Shown: positions 1 to 8,506 of the stretch, piece after piece
Numbering within the stretch: the stretch's first letter is position 1
How the letters are laid out: the number at the start of each line of letters is the position of its first letter
NCBI RefSeq assembly: GCF_018860545.1
Contig: NZ_JAHKPN010000010.1
Coordinates: 24,008 to 88,007, forward strand
DNA from: Winogradskyella psychrotolerans
GTDB taxonomy: Bacteria > Bacteroidota > Bacteroidia > Flavobacteriales > Flavobacteriaceae
DNA: 64,000 nt
Reading direction: 5' to 3'
Notes under the pieces: model-generated
Database searches by the model: none
Told to the model about the DNA's origin: nothing
What the model saw: only the letters and a program-made list of their open reading frames with translations
Program-made: the position numbers and the translations under genes

Positions 1-176
1 TAAAGAAATGTTAAAATCGACAAACAACGTGTAGTTAGTCGATTTTTAATGCAAAACATCGATGAAATACATTTTTAAAGCTCAAAAACGAGTATTACAG
101 CGAATAAATACGCGTTTCAGCGAAATCAATTCCACGACTAAATTGTGGTATTTCTGTATCAACTTTTGCTATGACA

Positions 177-446
177 TTAATTGGTGAAAATAAAATACAG
201 GATCAAAATAATTATAATTACAGTTTCGATTATCCATAATTTATTCGTACTAATTTTTAAATTCTTGATAATAGATTGTTCTATAAACGCCAAGAAAATT
301 GAAACTATTAATCCCAAGAAAAAGAAAGTACCAGCCAAAGCCATACCTCCATTATTATTAATGAGCAAATAATAAATAGAGCCACAAACCTCAATTATAA
401 TAGAGATCCCTAATAAAATGATGATTGGACTTAATCTAATTCTCAT
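177..446 (-). CDS. Small three-helix membrane protein, function unknown
   Basis: The 89-residue product has three hydrophobic stretches, at about residues 6-28, 36-57 and 70-88, with basic residues before the first and between the second and third. It is therefore probably an integral inner-membrane protein. It starts 6 bp after the stop codon of pdxH on the same strand, so the two are probably cotranscribed. No family was recognised and no catalytic motif is visible. The tight spacing behind pdxH is the main argument that it is a real gene; an overlapping plus-strand frame of 63 codons is its shadow. Confidence 0.6.
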   Translation of the reverse strand: MRIRLSPIIILLGISIIIEVCGSIYYLLINNNGGMALAGTFFFLGLIVSIFLAFIEQSIIKNLKISTNKLWIIETVIIIILILYFIFTN

Positions 447-452
447 TGATAA

Positions 453-1100
453 CTACGGTGCCAAGCGTTCAATTTTCCAATTGTAATCCTCTTGAAGTTG
501 ATATCGAATTCTATCATGAAGTCGGTTGGGTCTGCCTTGCCAAAATTCTAATTCTACAGGTTTAATTATGAATCCTCCCCAATGCTCAGGACGTTGTACT
601 TCTTTACCTTCAAATTTAATTTCTAAGTCTTTTAGTTTCGTTTCTAATTCTTGTCTATCAGCAACCACTTCACTTTGATTAGAAACAACAGCTCCTAATT
701 GGCTTCCTCTTGGTCGTGATTCAAAATAGCCATCACTTAGGTTTTCTGAAATTTTTTCCGCTTTACCTTTTATTATAATTTGTCGTTCAGCCGAATGCCA
801 AAAGAATGATAAACACACATTAGGGTTTTCTAAAATTGCTTTTCCCTTTTCACTCTTATAATTTGTATAAAAAATAAAGCCTTCGTGCGTGTATTTTTTA
901 AGCAGCACTACTCTACTCTTTGGATAACTATCTAATCCAATAGTAGAAATTGTCATGGCATTAGTTTCACCAACATTAAAATGGGTATCGACTTCTACAA
1001 ACCAGTTTCGGAATAGCTCCATAGGATTTTCTGGGACATTATTTAATAACAATTCCCCTTTTTCGTAAGATTTTCTATAATTACCTAGGTCTGCATTCAT
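453..1100 (-). CDS. pdxH: Pyridoxamine 5'-phosphate oxidase
   Basis: This FMN enzyme oxidises pyridoxine or pyridoxamine 5'-phosphate to pyridoxal 5'-phosphate, the last step of vitamin B6 synthesis and salvage. The 215-residue length is normal for the family. Family signatures are visible: RVVLLKKYTHEGFIFYTNY and FFWHSAERQI in the FMN-binding half, SRPRGSQLGA, and the C-terminal substrate-binding block with EFWQGRPNRLHDR and a terminal WKIERLAP. The start ATG gives the usual N-terminus. A small membrane protein follows within 6 bp, and a divergent hypothetical gene begins 82 bp upstream. The product is cytosolic. Confidence 0.97.
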   Translation of the reverse strand: MNADLGNYRKSYEKGELLLNNVPENPMELFRNWFVEVDTHFNVGETNAMTISTIGLDSYPKSRVVLLKKYTHEGFIFYTNYKSEKGKAILENPNVCLSFFWHSAERQIIIKGKAEKISENLSDGYFESRPRGSQLGAVVSNQSEVVADRQELETKLKDLEIKFEGKEVQRPEHWGGFIIKPVELEFWQGRPNRLHDRIRYQLQEDYNWKIERLAP

Positions 1101-1182
1101 TACGTATTATTTTTAGATTTTATGCTTCTATAATTTTTTCTACAGCAAATTTCACTATAAATTTAAGGATTAAATAACATAA

Positions 1183-1614
1183 ATGAAGTTTGAAGACAGT
1201 AAATATTCTAAGCTATTATCTTACAAAAAAGTAGAGTTTTCTTTTGGAACATTATACGAGACAGAATATTTCTTATTATCAGAACTAAATGAAGGTATTC
1301 ATGTGGATCACCATATTGCTAGTGAATTAATTTCTAGATTTAGTGATTTAATTTTGAGAGGTCACAAAATAGGCTACATAGCCAATCGTTATAATTCATA
1401 TTCGTTTGACCCGCAACTTTGGGTAGATTTCAATAATGATTACGATGCATTTATTGCTTCTGCAATTGTGACTTACTCTGACTTTAGCTACCTCAACGCA
1501 TCTTTAGAAAAACAATTTTTCAGTAAAAGTCTGAAACGTTGCGACAATTTAGAGCAAGCTATTGAATGGATTATGAATTTAAAAGAATTTAAAAAAGATA
1601 CTAATCAAAATTAA
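1183..1614 (+). CDS. Conserved hypothetical protein, possible STAS/SpoIIAA-like fold
   Basis: The 143-residue soluble protein has no signal peptide or membrane segment. It contains alternating hydrophobic strands and helices (KVEFSFGTLYETEYFLL, a helix at about 45-60, SAIVTYSDFSYLNASLEKQFF, LEQAIEWIMNLKEF) that suggest a small alpha/beta fold like STAS-type proteins, but this is inference from pattern only. It is divergent from pdxH, and its last 14 bp overlap convergently with the 3' end of the RNase Z gene. Similar short proteins are common in flavobacteria. No enzymatic function can be assigned. Confidence 0.75.
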   Translation: MKFEDSKYSKLLSYKKVEFSFGTLYETEYFLLSELNEGIHVDHHIASELISRFSDLILRGHKIGYIANRYNSYSFDPQLWVDFNNDYDAFIASAIVTYSDFSYLNASLEKQFFSKSLKRCDNLEQAIEWIMNLKEFKKDTNQN

Positions 1615-2509
1615 AGGTCTTGCCATCTTTTGATAATAACACATTATCAAAAACTGTTTTGGCTTCCGACTTAAATTCCTCGTAACCGTTATACCGTGTG
1701 GAATAATGGCCAAGTATTAAAGTCTCTACATTGGCTTTTTTAGCAATCGTAGCCGCTTGTTTTGCAGTACTGTGTTTCGTTGGTATACAAAGTGCTTCGT
1801 TTTTGTCTAAAAACGTAGATTCATGATACAAAACGGTACAGTCTTTTATAATAGGAATGATATCTTCATTGTAAACCGTATCACTACAGAATGCATAACT
1901 TTTTGGTGGCAATGGGTCTTTAGTTACTTTCGCATTACTAATTAAAACACCATCTTCATTTTCGACATCAAACCCTTGTTTTAACTTTCTAAAATAGGCC
2001 TTATCTATATTAGCTTCAGTGACTAAATTTATGTCAATTTTCCGCTCATTTTCCTTCTCTTTGAAAAGAAACCCATTCGTATAAACCCGATGTTTTAAAG
2101 GAATTGTATAAACTTCAACTTTATCGTCTTCATAAATTAATTCTGATTCATTTGAATTTAATTCATGAAAAATAAGTGGATATTTCGTCCAGCTTGAAGA
2201 TAATTTCATTTGAAGTAATATAACTTCCTTTAAACCTTTTGGTGCATAAATATGAAGTTCGGTTTCCCGAGTTAAAAGACTAAAGGTATTCACCAAACCC
2301 ACCAACCCAAAATAATGATCGCCATGAAGGTGGGAAATAAAAATATGCTTAATTCTCGAAAACTTAATCTTATTTCTCCTTAGTTCAACTTGAGTCCCTT
2401 CTCCACAATCAATCAAAAACATATGGTTTTTAATCTCTAAAATTTGAGCTGTAGGATTACTGTTAATACTTGGAGTGGCACTGTGACAGCCGAGAATAGT
2501 TAATTTCAT
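1601..2509 (-). CDS. rnz: Ribonuclease Z
   Basis: RNase Z is the zinc endonuclease that matures the 3' ends of tRNA precursors. The 302-residue length fits the short bacterial form. The metallo-beta-lactamase signature SHLHGDHYFGL lies at about residues 59-69 and is followed by further metal ligands, including the CSDT block near residue 208 and LILGHYSTRY near residue 264. The N-terminus KLTILGCHSATPS is typical. It lies 83 bp downstream of the STAS-like gene and pyrB on the same strand, so it may be the last gene of that transcript. Its 3' end overlaps a convergent hypothetical gene by 14 bp. Confidence 0.96.
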   Translation of the reverse strand: MKLTILGCHSATPSINSNPTAQILEIKNHMFLIDCGEGTQVELRRNKIKFSRIKHIFISHLHGDHYFGLVGLVNTFSLLTRETELHIYAPKGLKEVILLQMKLSSSWTKYPLIFHELNSNESELIYEDDKVEVYTIPLKHRVYTNGFLFKEKENERKIDINLVTEANIDKAYFRKLKQGFDVENEDGVLISNAKVTKDPLPPKSYAFCSDTVYNEDIIPIIKDCTVLYHESTFLDKNEALCIPTKHSTAKQAATIAKKANVETLILGHYSTRYNGYEEFKSEAKTVFDNVLLSKDGKTFNFD

Positions 2510-2592
2510 TTAAAATAGATTGTCGTTTCGTCGTTTCTCGTTAATTGTATATACCCTTCGACTTTACAACTTAACAACAAACTTCTCAACTT

Positions 2593-2925
2593 TTAGAAGT
2601 CTAAATCGCGCTCAATATCTTCCATTTCAATTATATCAAAAGCCTCTTGCATAGTTGGCACTACAACTATTTCATCTGGCATGTCGTTTAAATCTACTTT
2701 TTCAGACACTAAAACAAACGATTTTTTATCACTACGATGCGTATTACTAAGACGTAAAAACTCAATCACATCTTGAAGCGATATTTGATCTAAACTCGTT
2801 AGGTTGATGATTAAATGTGTGTGTTTATAGGTATCGTAATCTGCTTCAATTTTTTTAACTAAATCAACAATTGAAACTTTTTCTTGAGTAATTATGGTAA
2901 CATTACCATCTTTATCTATAATCAT
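2593..2925 (-). CDS. Small STAS-like protein between pyrB and rnz
   Basis: The 110-residue soluble protein begins 3 bp after the pyrB stop codon, so it is almost certainly cotranscribed with pyrB. Its predicted pattern resembles a compact STAS-like fold: a strand (GNVTIITQEK), a helix (IVDLVKKIEADYDTY), a strand (HLIINLTSLD), a helix (LQDVIEFLRLSNTHR), a strand (KSFVLVSE) and a helix (TMQEAFDIIEMEDIERDL). The C-terminus is strongly acidic. No active-site motif is visible. My recollection is that flavobacteria often keep a short protein like this next to rnz. A role in regulation or RNA processing is speculation. Confidence 0.8.
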   Translation of the reverse strand: MIIDKDGNVTIITQEKVSIVDLVKKIEADYDTYKHTHLIINLTSLDQISLQDVIEFLRLSNTHRSDKKSFVLVSEKVDLNDMPDEIVVVPTMQEAFDIIEMEDIERDLDF

Positions 2926-2928
2926 ATC

Positions 2929-3858
2929 TTATTGTTTTATCTTAGAAGCTAACAAATAGATGACTGCCATCCTAACGGCAACACCATTTTCTACTTGATT
3001 TAAGATAATGGCTTGTTTAGAATCTGCAACATCACTTGTAATTTCTACTCCTCTATTAATTGGTCCAGGATGCATAATTACAATCTCTTTATTTAAGCTA
3101 TCTAATAGTTCTTTATTAACGCCAAATTGTTGGGTATATTCTCGTGTTGAAGGAAAATAACTGATGTCCATACGCTCATTTTGTACTCTGAGCATATTGG
3201 CAACATCGCACCATTCTAAGGCTTTTTTTAAATTGGTTTCTACTTTTACGCCTAAGTCCTTTATGTATTTAGGTAATAATGTTTTAGGACCACAAACCAT
3301 AACGTTTGCTCCTTGTAATTGTAAGGCATAAATGTTTGACAACGCCACACGACTATGCAAAATATCACCGACAATGACCACATTTTTTCCTTTTACACTT
3401 CCTAATGTCTCGCGTATTGAATAGGAATCTAATAAGGCTTGAGTCGGGTGCTCATGTGCTCCATCTCCAGCATTAATTATACTTGCATTAACATGTTTTG
3501 AAAGAAATACACCTGCACCAGGATTAGGGTGACGCATCACCACCATATCTACTTTCATAGATAAAATGTTATTAACCGTATCTATTAGTGTCTCCCCTTT
3601 TTTAACGGATGACTGCGATGCAGAAAAATTAATAACATCTGCTGACAAACGTTTTTCTGCCAATTCAAAAGATAATTTGGTACGTGTAGAATTTTCAAAA
3701 AACAGATTTGCAATCGTAATATCTCTAAGCGATGGTACTTTTTTAATGGGTCTGTTTATCACCTCTTTAAACTGATCGGCAGTTTCAAAAATAAGGTCGA
3801 TATCTTGTTTGGTCAGATATTTAATTCCTAATAAGTGATTGACACTTAATTCGCTCAT
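2929..3858 (-). CDS. pyrB: Aspartate carbamoyltransferase catalytic subunit
   Basis: The enzyme condenses carbamoyl phosphate and L-aspartate to N-carbamoylaspartate, the committed step of pyrimidine synthesis. The 309-residue length is normal. The carbamoyl-phosphate-binding STRTK motif is at residues 57-61 within FFENSTRTKLSFE. The downstream family blocks VVMRHPNPGAG, GDGAHEHPTQALLD, VGDILHSRVALSN and IMHPGPINRGVEI are all present. No regulatory subunit gene (pyrI) is adjacent, as expected when pyrR is used. The pyrR gene lies upstream on the same strand across a 104-bp spacer that contains short tandem repeats, and a STAS-like gene follows at 3 bp. Confidence 0.97.
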   Translation of the reverse strand: MSELSVNHLLGIKYLTKQDIDLIFETADQFKEVINRPIKKVPSLRDITIANLFFENSTRTKLSFELAEKRLSADVINFSASQSSVKKGETLIDTVNNILSMKVDMVVMRHPNPGAGVFLSKHVNASIINAGDGAHEHPTQALLDSYSIRETLGSVKGKNVVIVGDILHSRVALSNIYALQLQGANVMVCGPKTLLPKYIKDLGVKVETNLKKALEWCDVANMLRVQNERMDISYFPSTREYTQQFGVNKELLDSLNKEIVIMHPGPINRGVEITSDVADSKQAIILNQVENGVAVRMAVIYLLASKIKQ

Positions 3859-3874
3859 CTTTTATTCGCTTTTG

Positions 3875-3954
3875 GCTATTAGCTATTAGCTTTTAGCAAT
3901 TCCCTTTATGTTTACTTGTTTATTCAAGTTCAACTTTGATTTCAAGTTCAACTT
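3875..3954. repeat. Short tandem and direct repeats in the pyrR-pyrB spacer
   Basis: The spacer holds three heptamers in tandem, GCTATTA, GCTATTA and GCTTTTA, at 3875-3895. They are followed by two copies of TTCAAGTTCAACTT at 3923-3936 and 3941-3954. Neither forms a convincing terminator. Unit lengths that are not multiples of three are tolerated here because the region is noncoding. Confidence 0.7.
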
Positions 3955-3962
3955 CATTTTTC

Positions 3963-4502
3963 TCATTTATCCACTAAATAAACGGCATCTTCTCCTTCAT
4001 TTTCAAACCACTTCACGATTACCTTTTGATTATCAATAGCATCCACCTGTCTACCTCTATAGTTAGGTTGAATAGGTAAATGTCTACTAAAACGTCTATC
4101 AATTAAGGTTAATAATTCAATATCCTTTGGTCTTCCAAAAGATTGAATTGCAGTAAGTGCAGATCTAATGCTTCGACCTGTATATAAGACATCGTCTATA
4201 AAAACGACATTTTTATCTTCAACAATAAAATTAATTATAGTTGTATTCGCTTCTAATGGTTTGTCTCCTCTTCTAAAGTCATCTCTAAAAAACGTAATAT
4301 CTAAATGTCCGAGTTGAATATTCTTAATCTTATAATCATCGGTTAAAATTTGAGCTAAACGATCAGCTAAAAATTTTCCTCTTGGTTGAATTCCGATTAA
4401 AACAGTTTCAGAAAAATCATCGTGATTTTCAATGAGTTGACAAGCCAATCTATGAAGGATAATGTTGACTTCCTTAGAGTTAAGTAATACTTTTTGACTC
4501 AT
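3963..4502 (-). CDS. pyrR: Bifunctional pyr regulator / uracil phosphoribosyltransferase
   Basis: The product belongs to the PyrR family. These proteins bind UMP and PRPP to control pyr genes and often convert uracil plus PRPP to UMP. The 179-residue length matches. The PRPP-binding motif VFIDDVLYTGRSIRSAL lies at about residues 100-116, and GIQPRGKFLADRL is the upstream family block. It is the first gene of a group with pyrB downstream, which fits a regulatory role. The leader upstream is long (about 140-190 nt), as would suit RNA-based regulation, but no classical antiterminator/terminator pair was found. Confidence 0.96.
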   Translation of the reverse strand: MSQKVLLNSKEVNIILHRLACQLIENHDDFSETVLIGIQPRGKFLADRLAQILTDDYKIKNIQLGHLDITFFRDDFRRGDKPLEANTTIINFIVEDKNVVFIDDVLYTGRSIRSALTAIQSFGRPKDIELLTLIDRRFSRHLPIQPNYRGRQVDAIDNQKVIVKWFENEGEDAVYLVDK

Positions 4503-4803
4503 AAATAGAACTCATTTAAACTTTTCAAGTTGCTAAAAAATTAATCTTTTTCACTATGTTTTTATCATTTATTACTTCCGTAACGATGCTATGCAAGTCA
4601 AAAATGACTTCAACACAGCGCAAAAATCTTTAATTTTCGCCTAAATTCAAAAGTAGAAATGAGTTCATAGTTTCCAAGCGTTGTTGGTTTACAAAGTTAG
4701 GATAAAATTTGTGGTTTGCAATAGCTTTTCTTCTAAAGACCATTCACAAAAAACAAAAAGACAGGAGCTAAAATCGCATTGAGAAGTTTCCGCTTTTCAA
4801 CAT
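4503..4803. other. Noncoding region upstream of pyrR
   Basis: The 301-bp gap lies between the start of pyrR and the 3' end of the RluA-family gene. It holds two minus-strand promoter candidates at 4648-4721 and a small perfect inverted repeat, AAGTCA-AAAA-TGACTT, at 4595-4610 inside the presumed pyrR leader. No open reading frame of note and no strong terminator for the upstream gene were seen. Confidence 0.6.
4648..4721 (-). promoter_or_regulatory. Two tandem Bacteroidota-type promoter candidates for pyrR
   Basis: Read on the minus strand, TTG at 4721-4719 is followed after 19 nt by TAACTTTG at 4699-4692. A second TTG at 4677-4675 is followed after 19 nt by TACTTTTG at 4655-4648. Both match the -33 TTG and -7 TAnnTTTG consensus with normal spacing. 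They would give leaders of about 185 and 140 nt. The match to consensus is seen; promoter activity is inferred. Confidence 0.5.
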
Positions 4804-6513
4804 TTAAAATGGAGCTTCACAACTAAAACTAACCCACTCTCGCTTTATGGGATGTTCAAAACTTAAAGTTTCTGCATGAAGGTGTAATCGGTTGGCAAGT
4901 CTACCGTATAAATCATCACCAACTATGGGAGAATTTAAACCTTTGTGATGCGCTGCATGGACACGCAATTGATGGGTTCTACCGGATATTGGATAAAAGT
5001 GAATTCTAGTTTTATGGTCCTTGACCTCAACTACCTCATATTTTGTCGTCGCTTTTTTACCATGTTCATAACACACTAATTGTCTAGGCCTGTTATTTAA
5101 ATCCACTCGAAGTGGTAAATCTATAATACCTTCTGTTGTTTCTAAAACTCCATCTAAAACCGCAACATATCGTTTTTTAATGGTTCGGTTAATAAATTGT
5201 TTTTGAAGGTGTTTATGAGCTCTTTCACTTTTAGCAACAACCAACAAACCTGATGTAGACATATCTAAACGATGCAATAATAAAGGACCTGTAGCTTCAG
5301 GTAAGTAGGTTTTCATTCGTGTTAACACCGAATCTTTTATGGTTTTTCCTGGTACTGATAAAAACTCATGTGGCTTATTTAAAACTAAGAGAAAATCATC
5401 TTCATAAATAATGTTTAACTCGCCATTAAATACTCCTGCAGTTTCAATTGGGTTGGGTTCCACATCCAAACCCTGCATCATATGGCCTAAAATAGGTTCA
5501 CATCTGCTACGACAAGAGGGATAGAATTGTCCATGACGACGTACTTCAGTGTTTGGTGCTATTCCCCACCAAAATTCAGCCATGGCAATAGGTTTTAAAG
5601 CATTTTCATAAGCATACTGAAATAATTTAGGAGCAGCACATTCTCCTGCCGCTGCTGGAGGTCTCCCTAATTCTGTAGTCTTAAAAATATCTATTAAATC
5701 TTTTACATCTCCTTTTGCATTCAAAAAACAATACTGCTCGTGAATTCGTTTTTGTAAACCTGCAGAACGTGTTTTTCGCTCTAGTTTTAAATCCTCAATA
5801 GGCTGCGTTAATTCCCGTAAACGCTGCTCCGCTTTTTCAAGTTCAGCCTCACATTTTAACTTTAAATATTTTAAATCGAGATTATTTTTAATGCTTTGTT
5901 GCTTCAGTGTCTCTAAAAAAGATTCGTTCTCTGCTATTGATAGATGCTCATGCTCTACTTCTACTCTACGGAGCTTCCTTTTTTGTTTTTCAGTTTTTAT
6001 ATGTTTTTTAAAATCTTGAATTTTTTGAGCATTATCTTCTTTTATTTGCTCAATACATAACCTTATTTCATCTAATTCCGGATTCTGCTCTAAGTTTTCA
6101 ATCGCTTTGGTCAAAATATTTAATTGACCTTCGTTTTGTTTGTAAAAACCGTCTTCATTTAAAGTATCATATATAGGTGGCACAAATCCTTTAAGGTGAT
6201 TTGTTTCCGCCAATTTCCCCGAAAATGCTGCGATATAACCTAGTTGTCCTTCTAAAGTTTCAACGATCATCACACCAAACATTTTTCCGATTGATATACC
6301 TGATTTATTTTCACACAAACCAAAATTATGCTCAAAATCTAATTGTGTATTTAGATAGGTTTTTAGCTCCTCAGCAGCTTTAACACAAAGTGGATGTGAT
6401 GTATAATAAAACGGAAAGGTGAATTGTTCCGGAAGTGTTTCCGATGTGTTATCTGCTATAGGATGAAAACAACCATCTTCCGTGTAAAACATGTACTTTT
6501 TATTGATTTGCAA
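4804..6513 (-). CDS. RluA-family pseudouridine synthase with long N-terminal extension
   Basis: The C-terminal part, about residues 365-565, is an RluA-type pseudouridine synthase that would isomerise uridine in ribosomal or transfer RNA. Signatures are LLLHRLDMSTSGLLVVAKS, which holds the catalytic Asp, LVLNKPHEFLSVPGK, and GRTHQLRVHAAH. The first 360 residues are not the usual S4 domain. They contain a globular region, a charged coiled coil at about 140-270, and a conserved-looking block with GECAAPKLFQYAY, AEFWWG and FYPSCRSRCEPILGH. The cysteine pair in that block could bind metal. The 569-residue length is about twice that of ordinary RluA proteins, although long forms of this type exist in Bacteroidota and Gammaproteobacteria. 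The target uridine cannot be named from sequence. Confidence 0.9.
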   Translation of the reverse strand: MQINKKYMFYTEDGCFHPIADNTSETLPEQFTFPFYYTSHPLCVKAAEELKTYLNTQLDFEHNFGLCENKSGISIGKMFGVMIVETLEGQLGYIAAFSGKLAETNHLKGFVPPIYDTLNEDGFYKQNEGQLNILTKAIENLEQNPELDEIRLCIEQIKEDNAQKIQDFKKHIKTEKQKRKLRRVEVEHEHLSIAENESFLETLKQQSIKNNLDLKYLKLKCEAELEKAEQRLRELTQPIEDLKLERKTRSAGLQKRIHEQYCFLNAKGDVKDLIDIFKTTELGRPPAAAGECAAPKLFQYAYENALKPIAMAEFWWGIAPNTEVRRHGQFYPSCRSRCEPILGHMMQGLDVEPNPIETAGVFNGELNIIYEDDFLLVLNKPHEFLSVPGKTIKDSVLTRMKTYLPEATGPLLLHRLDMSTSGLLVVAKSERAHKHLQKQFINRTIKKRYVAVLDGVLETTEGIIDLPLRVDLNNRPRQLVCYEHGKKATTKYEVVEVKDHKTRIHFYPISGRTHQLRVHAAHHKGLNSPIVGDDLYGRLANRLHLHAETLSFEHPIKREWVSFSCEAPF

Positions 6514-6715
6514 AGAAACAAAATTATAAATGAGTTACAACCGTCAGCTGAAGTGAAATTTATTTTTATTCATATGGTTACGAGATCTCTTTAAGTAAAA
6601 AAAACATTGCGACACTACTTATTCACACAGCATTAATCCCTTCATTTGGTGAAAGTTTTATATTTTGGCATCATAATTGGAATTAGAGATTTATAACCAA
6701 TAAAAACACAAGATT

Positions 6716-7900
6716 ATGAAAAGACTTCTACTATTATCAGTCCTTGTTACGGTACTTGTATCTTGTAGTGCCAAAAAACAAATTGAGAGCGCCATTAGCC
6801 AAGGAAATTATGACCAAGCTATTTCTGATGCTTTAGAAAAATTAGAAAATAACAAAGATAAAAATCGTAAGCAAGATTATATTGTGATGCTTCAAGATGC
6901 ATATAATAAAGTTTTGGAAGAGGATTTACAAACTATAAAACATCTTAAAAAAGATGGCAATCCAGAGCAATACAAAACAATTTATGATATGTATTCGGAC
7001 TTGGAAGCTAGACAAGTCGCGATAAAACGTGTAATGCCTTTACAAATAGACGGTAAAACCATCAATTTTACATTTAAAGATTATAGTTCTGAATTGGTTG
7101 ATTATAGATATAAAACGTCTGACTATTTAATTAACCAAGGCATAGCGCTTTTGGATTCAAATGATAAATACAATGCAAGAGAAGCGCATGACATCTTTAG
7201 TTATATAGAACGTATTAATCCTAATTTTGAAGAAAACCGAAGCTTAATAACAGAAGCACATCTAAAAGGAATGGATTATATCCACGTGTCTATTCAAAAC
7301 CACACACAGCAAATTATTCCACAACAATTAGAAGCGGAATTATTAGATTTTAACACCTATGGTTTAGATCAATTCTGGACAACATACCACGCAACTCCTG
7401 ATAAATCTATAACTTATGATTATGCCATGCAATTACAATTAAAGCAAATCATTGTATCACCTGAACGGGTTAATGAACGTCAAATATTAAGAGAACAAGA
7501 AATTGTTGATGGCTGGGAATATCAATTAGATCGTGCTGGCAATGTAAAAAAAGATAGCCTCGGCAATGACATAAAGATTGACAAGATTGTAAATGTGAAA
7601 GCTAGGTTTACAGAGGTTATACAAACTAAATCGTCTCAAGTTATTGCCAATGTTGTTTACAAAGACTTAAAACAGAATCAAACTATTGATACGTTTACCG
7701 TAGATAGTGGATTTGTTTTTGAAAACATTTTTGGCACTTATAAAGGCGATAGAAGAGCTTTAAACAAAGACGATAGAAATTTGTTGAACCAGAGACAAAT
7801 TCAATTCCCTTCTGATGAACAAATGGTCTATGATACTGGTGAAGATTTGAAGCTTCAGTTAAAAAACATTATTAATTCGTATACTGTGACAAGAAGTTAG
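6716..7900 (+). CDS. Lipoprotein of unknown function, TPR-like N-terminal region
   Basis: The 394-residue product begins with a lipoprotein signal, MKRLLLLSVLVTVLVSCSAK, with the lipobox cysteine at residue 17, so it is probably anchored in the outer membrane or facing the periplasm. Residues 20-80 (AISQGNYDQAISDALEKL) look like a TPR-type helical hairpin. Later parts contain segments rich in predicted beta strands such as VKARFTEVIQTKSSQVIANVVYKDL. It is monocistronic: the upstream gene is divergent and a terminator hairpin follows at 7927-7972. I did not recognise a named family with certainty. Similar lipoproteins occur widely in flavobacteria. Confidence 0.85.
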   Translation: MKRLLLLSVLVTVLVSCSAKKQIESAISQGNYDQAISDALEKLENNKDKNRKQDYIVMLQDAYNKVLEEDLQTIKHLKKDGNPEQYKTIYDMYSDLEARQVAIKRVMPLQIDGKTINFTFKDYSSELVDYRYKTSDYLINQGIALLDSNDKYNAREAHDIFSYIERINPNFEENRSLITEAHLKGMDYIHVSIQNHTQQIIPQQLEAELLDFNTYGLDQFWTTYHATPDKSITYDYAMQLQLKQIIVSPERVNERQILREQEIVDGWEYQLDRAGNVKKDSLGNDIKIDKIVNVKARFTEVIQTKSSQVIANVVYKDLKQNQTIDTFTVDSGFVFENIFGTYKGDRRALNKDDRNLLNQRQIQFPSDEQMVYDTGEDLKLQLKNIINSYTVTRS

Positions 7901-7926
7901 AATTGTTTTCTAATTCAGCAGAATAA

Positions 7927-7972
7927 AACTCTCATATGAGCATATCAATGTTCATTCATGAGAGTTTTTTTA
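7927..7972 (+). terminator. Rho-independent terminator after the lipoprotein gene
   Basis: AACTCTCAT at 7927-7935 pairs perfectly with ATGAGAGTT at 7958-7966 across a 22-nt loop, followed by a T run. Confidence 0.75.
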
Positions 7973-8491
7973 TATCTATTATTTTATGAATTTCACATAA
8001 AATCCACCTCTAAAATATCATTTTGATATTTTCAATCAATTCAATTAATTATATCTCAACAACTTTTTTAAAAATTTAATTTACACGGATTGTAGATTTT
8101 ATAGAAGTGGAATCAATTTTTCATTTATATCCGAATATCCCTATTTAGTTCATAGCAATTATAAAGTAAGCGCTTAATAAGAAAACGGCGTATGTCCGTT
8201 GTGGAAAATTTAGAACGACGGGTACTATACAAATGATGACTAAAATACTTTAAATTTTGATATTTATTCAAAGTAAATCGCTGAATAACATCAAAAATTA
8301 AGTCTCATCAAGACTAAATAGCAAGAAAATCATCTTTTTTAACTATGTGCAATATCATATTTTTAAGTTTGAAGAACCTGTGTTTTTATAATCGAATCAC
8401 AAGAAAACCCTTACTAAATCAAGACTTAAGCACCAGTCATTTTCTTACTTTACACTATATAAAAATACACTTTATCGCATTAAATTGCATT

Positions 8492-8504
8492 TTACCGATG
8501 ATTA
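8492..8504 (+). promoter_or_regulatory. TACCGATGA motif upstream of the giant surface protein
   Basis: The sequence TTACCGATGATTA ends 2 bp before the -33 box of the giant gene. The same TACCGATGA core occurs upstream of the beta-barrel gene at 29888-30508 and of the tail-fibre-like gene at 63043. It is a candidate regulator-binding site by recurrence only. Confidence 0.4.
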
Positions 8505-8506
8505 TG

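Noticed and set aside
1..176. End of a gene entering from the left edge.
   Set aside because: All frames that I followed are closed by early stops; nothing coding was seen in this stretch.
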